19,162 nucleotides of DNA. Source: an uncultured Clostridia bacterium. Lineage in GTDB: Bacteria; Bacillota; Clostridia; Christensenellales; UBA1242. The position numbers and the translations under genes were made by a program. Location of the stretch: positions 1 to 19,162 of the forward strand of contig CAMOHL010000003.1 in assembly GCA_946615295.1 (NCBI GenBank), in the 5' to 3' direction. Positions within the stretch are counted from its first letter, which is position 1. Each line of letters opens with the position of its first letter. Positions 14,379 through 19,162 of this stretch are shown here, piece by piece. The notes beneath the pieces are model-generated. The model was not told the origin of the DNA. It did no database searches and saw only the letters and a list, made by a program, of their open reading frames with translations.

Positions 14379-14990
14379 TTAGCACAAATCTATACAAACA
14401 AATTTTGAAAAAATAACAGTGTTTAACAATAACAATAAACACAGCAAAACAATGATTGCAAAACAAAACAAAATTGATTTGTATGGATATGATGAAAACT
14501 TATAGTTACAATTATTACTATTTGATGTTTTGCATATTAGAAAAATGAAACTTAACATTAAAATTATGAGTAGGTTTAACAAAAAATATATAAATGAAAA
14601 TAACAAGCAAGAAAGATTTGATATACAAATCAATATTGTAAAATCAACAGCAAGTTTTAGTGAAAGATAAAAAAACAATAAATGATTTAAAAAACTTAAA
14701 TAACTGAAACAGTTTATTGCAAGTATTAAAAAAATTATAAATGAAAATTTTAACAACTCTTTTACAAAAAACCAAAAAAAACTTTCGCCACAAAGACATT
14801 TTAAAAATATTTTATCAAAAAAATTAATTGATGAATAACTGTTAAAATTTCCAAAACCAATAAAAAATCCCAAACATAGCCCTAAAACAATTGATGATAA
14901 GGCGATTATGAGATTTTTTTTATTACTAGAAAAAAAATAAAGAATATTTTGCTTAATATAATATATATTTCTATAAATACTTTTATTCAT
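14379..14990 (-). CDS. Polytopic membrane protein, SpoIIM-like by position and size
   Basis: 203 residues, dominated by Leu, Ile, Phe and Ser. A basic N-terminus of about 25 residues is followed by a first membrane helix (about 27-47, containing LGLCLGFFIGFG). After an extracytoplasmic stretch come roughly four more helices, with the last at about 170-193. SpoIIM of Bacillus has about 214 residues and five membrane segments, is part of the SpoIIDMP peptidoglycan machine for engulfment, and lies near spo0A and deoB. Sequence motifs are too diffuse for me to be sure, so the assignment rests on topology, length and context. The start lies 5 nt after a TATAAT box with no ribosome site. Unusual are six or more Cys residues for so small a membrane protein. 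Confidence 0.5.
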   Translation of the reverse strand: MNKSIYRNIYYIKQNILYFFSSNKKNLIIALSSIVLGLCLGFFIGFGNFNSYSSINFFDKIFLKCLCGESFFWFFVKELLKFSFIIFLILAINCFSYLSFLNHLLFFYLSLKLAVDFTILICISNLSCLLFSFIYFLLNLLIILMLSFIFLICKTSNSNNCNYKFSSYPYKSILFCFAIIVLLCLLLLLNTVIFSKFVCIDLC

Positions 14991-14995
14991 AAGGT

Positions 14996-15001
14996 ATTAT
15001 A
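14996..15001 (-). promoter_or_regulatory. -10 box of the SpoIIM-like gene (leaderless)
   Basis: TATAAT on the minus strand, ending 5 nt (ACCTT) before the ATG. No good -35 is visible at 16-18 nt (TAATAA at 17). A sporulation sigma motif is not evident. Confidence 0.45.
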
Positions 15002-15030
15002 TTAAATAAATTTCTTTATTATTATCAAAT

Positions 15031-15801
15031 TTAATAATTTGCCATCTTTTGTTGTAATTTTGGCATCAATATTTCTGCACACATATACATAAACTCTCTG
15101 TTGGTTGGCTTTTTGCCATAATCGATCAACTTCGAATAAAATATTTTTGACCAATTTGTTTTGCCAAAAATCTTCCAAGCATTGTCAATGGCATTGCGAA
15201 TATTTCTTTCAACATTTGCAACTGTCGTCTTGAACATTGTTGCAATTTTTGGATATTCGGTTGATGATAGTGAATATAGAACTCCATTGTTGATTAACAC
15301 ATTTCTTAAACCATATCTTAGATATGCAGAGCCAGAATATTTTAAAGAAAAACCTAATTCATTTAGTAATTTTGAAATTTCAATATCAAAATGATTGTTT
15401 TCTCTACTATTTATTTTTGCTATATCATCAAAATTTATATCACTTTGCATTTCTACAATACTAGATTTTAAGTTTGCTATATTTGTTAGCAAAAAATCAT
15501 TTGATACATAGTTTGTTAAAAATTTTGTGTGGTTCTCATTACCACCTACAAATATCAATTTTTTGTCTTTAAATTCATTTCTTTCAAAAAAAGCATTCAA
15601 AATTAGACTATTTACTTCTACTGTTTCGCAATCGCATAAAATAAATTGTGGTTTTAGTTCAATTGTTTTGACTGCAAGTTCAACAAAATCTAAAGCTGTT
15701 ACAAGATTGATATTAAACTCTTTGCAAATATTATGAATTCTATAACCTAAATCATAGTTTTTTTTACTATACAATATAGCAATCAATTCCATTTTTATCA
15801 T
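15031..15801 (-). CDS. spo0A: Spo0A-type sporulation regulator with degenerate receiver domain
   Basis: 256 residues. The C-terminal Spo0A DNA-binding domain (about 137-256) is well conserved: SGSAYLRYGLRNVL, the YPKIATMFKTTVANVERNIR recognition region at 183-202, and KPTNREFMYMCAE at 231-243. The N-terminal 120 residues keep the length and alternating strand/helix pattern of a receiver. Asp57 (in FILCDCE) sits where the phospho-acceptor should be. The acidic pair after strand 1 is absent (AILYSKKN), the conserved Thr/Ser is replaced by Gly-Gly (IFVGGNE), and the conserved Lys is replaced (FLLTNIA). Spo0A~P normally commits cells to sporulation, so activation here may differ. The start at 15801 has AGAGGG 6 nt upstream; the longer frame to 15906 runs across the promoter. 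Located after spoIVB as in Bacillus. Confidence 0.9.
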   Translation of the reverse strand: MIKMELIAILYSKKNYDLGYRIHNICKEFNINLVTALDFVELAVKTIELKPQFILCDCETVEVNSLILNAFFERNEFKDKKLIFVGGNENHTKFLTNYVSNDFLLTNIANLKSSIVEMQSDINFDDIAKINSRENNHFDIEISKLLNELGFSLKYSGSAYLRYGLRNVLINNGVLYSLSSTEYPKIATMFKTTVANVERNIRNAIDNAWKIFGKTNWSKIFYSKLIDYGKKPTNREFMYMCAEILMPKLQQKMANY

Positions 15802-15822
15802 ATTAAGCCCTCTGATATTTTG

Positions 15823-15851
15823 ATTGTAACACGATAAAAAAAATTTGTCTA
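15823..15851 (-). promoter_or_regulatory. spo0A promoter
   Basis: On the minus strand, TAGACA (15851-15846), a 17-nt spacer and TACAAT (15828-15823) with the extended -10 TGT. The predicted start near 15816 leaves about 15 nt with AGAGGG at 15813-15808. I saw no second, sigma-H-like promoter. Confidence 0.65.
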
Positions 15852-15855
15852 TGGA

Positions 15856-15889
15856 TTTTTGTAAAAATTTGTATATTTTTTTACAAAAA
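15856..15889. repeat. Inverted repeat just upstream of the spo0A -35
   Basis: TTTTTGTAAAAA (15856-15867) and its exact complement TTTTTACAAAAA (15878-15889) are 10 nt apart. A further TTTTGTAAAAA copy occurs at 15923-15933. The end of the repeat lies 5 nt from the -35. It could be an operator or an AT-rich UP element. Confidence 0.5.
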
Positions 15890-15903
15890 TAAAGTTTTGA
15901 CAA

Positions 15904-15954
15904 CAATAATGTCGTTTTTAATTTTGTAAAAAATAAAAATATTTTACATTATTG
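15904..15954 (-). terminator. Inverted repeat spanning the spoIVB stop codon
   Basis: CAATAATGT (15904-15912) is complementary to ACATTATTG (15946-15954), which includes the last codons of spoIVB, with an inner TTTTGTAAAA/TTTTACA pairing. No T-run follows on the minus strand, so a role as terminator of spoIVB is only tentative. Confidence 0.3.
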
Positions 15955-17172
15955 GTTAATCATCCAGTCTAAATATATGCCAAAACCTTTTGTCGGATCG
16001 TTGATAAACACATGAGTTATAGCACCAATAACTCTATTGTTTTGTATAATTGGACTTCCACTCATGCCTTGTATTATTCCACCAGTCTTTTTTAGCAATT
16101 CTTTGTCTGTAACTCTTATAACCATACTCTTTTCGTTGCTAGAACTTTGATAATTTGTTTTGATAATTTCAACTTCATAATCTTTCATTTCGCCATTGTC
16201 TATTGATGTTCTTATAAATGCCTTTCCGGGTTTTGCATAGAGTCTTCCACCTGCAAGCATCTTTTCTCTATTTGAAAAATCAGTTGTTACATTTCCAAAA
16301 ACACCACAATCACTATTTTTGTCAACTTCGCCAAGTTTGTTGTTTTTGTTTTGAATAAACAAACCTTTGAGTTCACCGGCTCTACCCTTTGTTCCCTTTT
16401 TTAGACCAAGAATTGAGCATTTATACATTTCTCCTTTGTTTATATCATAAATAGTTTTTGTATCACTCTCACAAATTGCATGACCTAATGCACCAAAGCG
16501 ATTGCTATCTTCTCTTATATAAGTTAAAGTCCCAATTCCTGAGATATCATCTTTAACCCAAAGCCCAAATTTATATATTTCACTATTTACATCAAATTTA
16601 GACCAAATCTTTGTTATATATTCATTGTTTTGTCTTCTGTATTTTAAACTGAGTTGTCTGTTTTTGTTTTCTTCTTTGTTTGCAATTTTGCAAATATCAG
16701 CAACAGAGTTTACTGGTGTTTCATCAATTTCAAGTATTATGTCTCCTTTTTTCAGACCACTATTTTCTGTTGTATTAAAACTACCCTCTTTTGTTTCTAC
16801 ATTGCCAAATCCTATGATTACGACTCCGTCGCCATTCAAAGAAAACCCAACAATATCTCCACCGACATATACATTTGTGTCATCAGCATTCAAATAAAAT
16901 GACTTTAAAGTTATCAAATTGAATAGTTTTAAATCAACTTTCAATTTATTATTTTTTGAACTTGAAACTTTTAAACTATCATCAAAATTTGCATAGACAA
17001 ATTTACCAAAAGGTTTTTCTTTGTTGATTTCTTCAAGCAAACTATAATTTCCATTGACTGTTGAAGAAAGGTTTTTTATTGAAAAAAATGGAGTTGAAAT
17101 TGCAACATATCCAAAAAAAGCAAAAATCATAACAAAAAATATGCAACAAATTTTCTTTATATTTTTCGACAT
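15949..17172 (-). CDS. spoIVB: SpoIVB serine peptidase (S55), sporulation signalling protease
   Basis: 407 residues, close to the family norm. An N-terminal membrane anchor or signal (8-28) is followed by a PDZ domain (about 110-185, with NSGLKKGDIILEIDETPVN) and the S55 peptidase domain. Catalytic residues seen are His231 (GALGHAI), Asp356 (RVTDKELL) and the Ser in GMSGSP at 369-374. In Bacillus, SpoIVB is made in the forespore, secreted into the intermembrane space, and cleaves SpoIVFA to start pro-sigma-K processing. The ribosome site GGAG is 10 nt from the ATG and partly inside a hairpin (17173-17196). It lies between recN and spo0A, the classic order. Confidence 0.93.
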   Translation of the reverse strand: MSKNIKKICCIFFVMIFAFFGYVAISTPFFSIKNLSSTVNGNYSLLEEINKEKPFGKFVYANFDDSLKVSSSKNNKLKVDLKLFNLITLKSFYLNADDTNVYVGGDIVGFSLNGDGVVIIGFGNVETKEGSFNTTENSGLKKGDIILEIDETPVNSVADICKIANKEENKNRQLSLKYRRQNNEYITKIWSKFDVNSEIYKFGLWVKDDISGIGTLTYIREDSNRFGALGHAICESDTKTIYDINKGEMYKCSILGLKKGTKGRAGELKGLFIQNKNNKLGEVDKNSDCGVFGNVTTDFSNREKMLAGGRLYAKPGKAFIRTSIDNGEMKDYEVEIIKTNYQSSSNEKSMVIRVTDKELLKKTGGIIQGMSGSPIIQNNRVIGAITHVFINDPTKGFGIYLDWMINQ

Positions 17173-17196
17173 AAAAAAACCACTCCTGAGAGTAGT
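17173..17196 (-). terminator. Hairpin with T-run abutting the spoIVB ATG and masking its ribosome site
   Basis: On the minus strand, ACTACTC (17196-17190), loop TCAG and GAGTGGT (17185-17179) form 7 pairs (one T-G). Seven T run on (17179-17173), the first belonging to the stem, directly followed by the ATG. The GGAG ribosome site lies across the loop/stem border. It could end recN read-through. Confidence 0.5.
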
Positions 17197-17199
17197 TTA

Positions 17200-17228
17200 T
17201 ATATATTTGATTTTATTATACTTGTCAA
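17200..17228 (-). promoter_or_regulatory. Candidate spoIVB promoter
   Basis: On the minus strand, TTGACA (17228-17223), a 17-nt spacer and TATATA (17205-17200). A partial sigma-G-like pairing (GTATA, 17 nt, TAAACTA) overlaps it. Family knowledge would predict sigma-G; sequence does not decide. Confidence 0.4.
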
Positions 17229-17281
17229 AATTTGTAAAAAACTGTTTTTTATTTATATTATATAAAAAGATATTATATTAT

Positions 17282-18976
17282 TTATAAACTTCTTTTATAC
17301 AAATCTTGTTCTTCAATTAAATGCTTTGCATTTTGAATTGATAGTTCTGTCAAATTTTCTCCTGACAAAAATCTCGCGATTTCGTTAATTTTTTCTTCAC
17401 TATTCAATTTTTTAACTTTTGTGATTGTTCTGTCATTTTCTTCAATTTTTTGAATTAAATAGTTTTCATCTGCCATAGATGCAATTTGATGTGAATGTGT
17501 AACAACGATAATTTGATGATTTTTGGATATTATTGCCATTTGCTTTGCTATTGCTTCACTTGTTGTTCCACTAATTCCTGTGTCAATTTCATCAAAAATC
17601 ATAGTTGGCATATTATCACTTTCGGCAATAACTGCTTTGAGTGCAAGCATAAATCTGCTAATTTCACCACCTGATGCAATTTTGTTTAGAGGTTTGAGTT
17701 CTTCTCCTAGATTTGCTGAAAACATAAGTTCTACTCTATCTATACCATTTTGAGTCAAGTTTTTTTCAACAAATTCTGTGTTTTCAAAATTGAAATTCAA
17801 ACTTGCATTGTTTATGTTTAATTTTTTTAAATTAGAAGTTATGTTTTCACATAAAATCTTTCCATATTTTTTTCTATAATCGCTTATTTGTTTTGCATAA
17901 TCAAATAGGTTACTGAGTATTTTTTGTTTTTCTGTTGATAATGTTTCAAACTCTTTGTCTGCATTTTCTAGTAAATATAATTTTTTAGAAATTTCATCTT
18001 TAAAATTTAAAATATCATCAACAGTGTTTCCATATTTTCTAAACAATTTGTTGTATGCTGACAATCTGTCTTCAACTTGTTGTTCTTCACCTTCATCAAA
18101 ATTCGAGTTATTGTTATAGCTTTTTATACTATCCAATATATCATCAATTTCAATTTGAACTGCATCTAATCTATTTGAATAATCAGCTAAACTTTCATCA
18201 TATACACTTGCTTGCGAAATCAAACTCTTTGCCTTTAAAATATTTGAAACTAAATTTTCATCAAGCAGATTTTGTGCTGTCATTGTATTTGATATAATTT
18301 TGCCTAAATTCAACAAGAGCTTTCTTTTGTCGAGCAGGGTTTCATATTCATCTTGGCTAATATTAAAATTTTCAATTTCTTCAATTTGAAATTTTATCAA
18401 ATCAATACTATTTTGTCTTTCTCTAGCATCTCCACCCAATTCTGCTAGTTTTTTGTTTATCTCAAGCAATTTTTCATAGTTTGATTTATATTTTTCGTAT
18501 GGCTCAAATTGACTTATTTTTGAGTAATTATCCAAAATAGACAAATGTTTTGCAGTGTCAAACAATTCAAAACTTTCGTGTTGGCCATAGCTGTTAACCA
18601 TAAATGTTGCAAAATCTTTAAGCATAGATAATGTTATCATTGTTCCATTCAGTCGAATTTCTGATTTCCCATCAATCTTATAACTTCTAGATATCAAAAC
18701 TTCATCACAGAAATCAATATCATATTTTTCACAAAATTGTCTAAATTTTTGTTCTACTTCTTTATCTATTGTAAATTTTCCAATAACTTTGCAATCAGCT
18801 TCACCTTTTCTAATTAAAGATTTGTCCAATCTATTTCCAAGCAATAAACCAATTGAATCCAGCAAAATAGACTTACCGGCTCCTGTTTCGCCAGTAAGTG
18901 CATTTAGACCTTTTTCGAATTCTATTTCGGCATTTTCTATAAGTGCTATATTTTTTACTGATAAATATTCTAACAT
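17282..18976 (-). CDS. recN: RecN, DNA double-strand-break repair ATPase (SMC-like)
   Basis: 564 residues, full length. The N-terminal half-ATPase has Walker A GETGAGKS at 29-36 (TGETGAGKSILLDSIGLLLG region). Long coiled-coil arms rich in Glu, Lys and Asn occupy about 160-360. The C-terminal half has the signature LASGGEISRFMLALKAV, Walker B MIFDEIDTGISG, and the His-loop VTHSHQIASMAD. It is recruited early to double-strand breaks and helps bring ends together with RecA. The ATG at 18976 lies 7 nt after TATAAT with no ribosome site. I see no SOS box upstream, although the window's lexA has one. 110 nt separate it from spoIVB. Confidence 0.95.
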   Translation of the reverse strand: MLEYLSVKNIALIENAEIEFEKGLNALTGETGAGKSILLDSIGLLLGNRLDKSLIRKGEADCKVIGKFTIDKEVEQKFRQFCEKYDIDFCDEVLISRSYKIDGKSEIRLNGTMITLSMLKDFATFMVNSYGQHESFELFDTAKHLSILDNYSKISQFEPYEKYKSNYEKLLEINKKLAELGGDARERQNSIDLIKFQIEEIENFNISQDEYETLLDKRKLLLNLGKIISNTMTAQNLLDENLVSNILKAKSLISQASVYDESLADYSNRLDAVQIEIDDILDSIKSYNNNSNFDEGEEQQVEDRLSAYNKLFRKYGNTVDDILNFKDEISKKLYLLENADKEFETLSTEKQKILSNLFDYAKQISDYRKKYGKILCENITSNLKKLNINNASLNFNFENTEFVEKNLTQNGIDRVELMFSANLGEELKPLNKIASGGEISRFMLALKAVIAESDNMPTMIFDEIDTGISGTTSEAIAKQMAIISKNHQIIVVTHSHQIASMADENYLIQKIEENDRTITKVKKLNSEEKINEIARFLSGENLTELSIQNAKHLIEEQDLYKRSL

Positions 18977-18983
18977 AGTTTTT

Positions 18984-19011
18984 ATTATATCATAACAACA
19001 AAAAATTACAA
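18984..19011 (-). promoter_or_regulatory. recN promoter, placed for a leaderless mRNA
   Basis: On the minus strand, TTGTAA (19011-19006), a 16-nt spacer and TATAAT (18989-18984) with the extended TGA. Seven nt (AAAAACT) separate it from the ATG. Confidence 0.7.
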
Positions 19012-19122
19012 AATATTTTTATTTAAACAATTTTTTTAGAAAACAATTTTAACAAATAAATATTTATTCAAAATCAGTTTTAATATAATATTATATAAAT
19101 TTATTGCAATCTTAAATCTGAT

Positions 19123-19153
19123 AAAAAAAGTTGTAGTATCACACTACAACTTT
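19123..19153 (-). terminator. Terminator of a minus-strand gene beyond the right edge
   Basis: AAAGTTGTAGT (19127-19137) and ACTACAACTTT (19143-19153) form an 11-bp stem with loop ATCAC. On the minus strand a run of seven T follows, including the stem base. The gene it serves lies to the right of the window. Confidence 0.85.
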
Positions 19154-19162
19154 ACTTTTGGC

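Noticed and set aside
18977..19122. SOS box controlling recN
   Set aside because: No GAAC-N4-GTTC-like site found between the start codon and the upstream terminator; the region is plain AT-rich sequence with the promoter.
1..19162. Recoded TGA (Trp) as in some very AT-rich Firmicutes relatives
   Set aside because: Tryptophan is encoded by TGG throughout and TGA ends the YgjP-like gene at the family's normal length.

Overview
This window looks like chromosomal DNA from a very AT-rich, endospore-forming member of the Firmicutes, most likely an uncultivated Clostridia-type lineage. I infer this from the gene content and the low G+C visible by eye, not from a database match. The genetic code is standard: TGG encodes Trp and TGA is used as a stop. 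I see no RNA genes, IS elements, prophage or CRISPR.

Layout. (1) 1-2630: a PadR-type regulator with a huge Asn/Glu/Gln-rich tail, running off the left edge. It is divergent from a YgjP-type zinc hydrolase, and a terminator-rich gap follows. (2) 2630-5530: an unrecognised protein with faint nucleotidyltransferase-fold features, divergent from a Xer-type tyrosine recombinase, then lexA. (3) 5530-10877, minus strand: a tightly packed unit transcribed in the order M50 protease, scpA, scpB, DUF2953, gerW/ytfJ, a D-Ala-D-Ala carboxypeptidase and rluB. It serves chromosome condensation, the spore envelope and peptidoglycan, and the ribosome. (4) 11041-14309, minus: deoB and pnp (overlapping nucleoside salvage genes), a terminator, then dacF. 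(5) 14379-18976, minus: recN, spoIVB, spo0A and a polytopic membrane protein in the position and size of SpoIIM. The recN-spoIVB-spo0A order and the deoB-pnp-dacF order match those of Bacillus and Clostridium, so much of the window is core sporulation neighbourhood.

The most notable features are regulatory or atypical rather than a new gene cassette. Five transcription units (ygjP-like, xer, deoB, the SpoIIM-like gene and recN) have an exact TATAAT ending 5-7 nt before the ATG and no Shine-Dalgarno, so they look leaderless. Operon-internal genes and several other units have clear Shine-Dalgarno sequences. The Spo0A DNA-binding domain is conserved, but its receiver has lost most phosphorylation-pocket residues. 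A ~31-nt TATGCA-containing motif is shared by the padR/ygjP divergent promoter region and the pnp-dacF gap 10.7 kb away. The lexA promoter stacks a terminator, an SOS box and a consensus -35 in under 30 nt. A hairpin that is both terminator-like and Shine-Dalgarno-masking abuts the spoIVB start codon. PadR, ScpA and ScpB all carry long low-complexity extensions.
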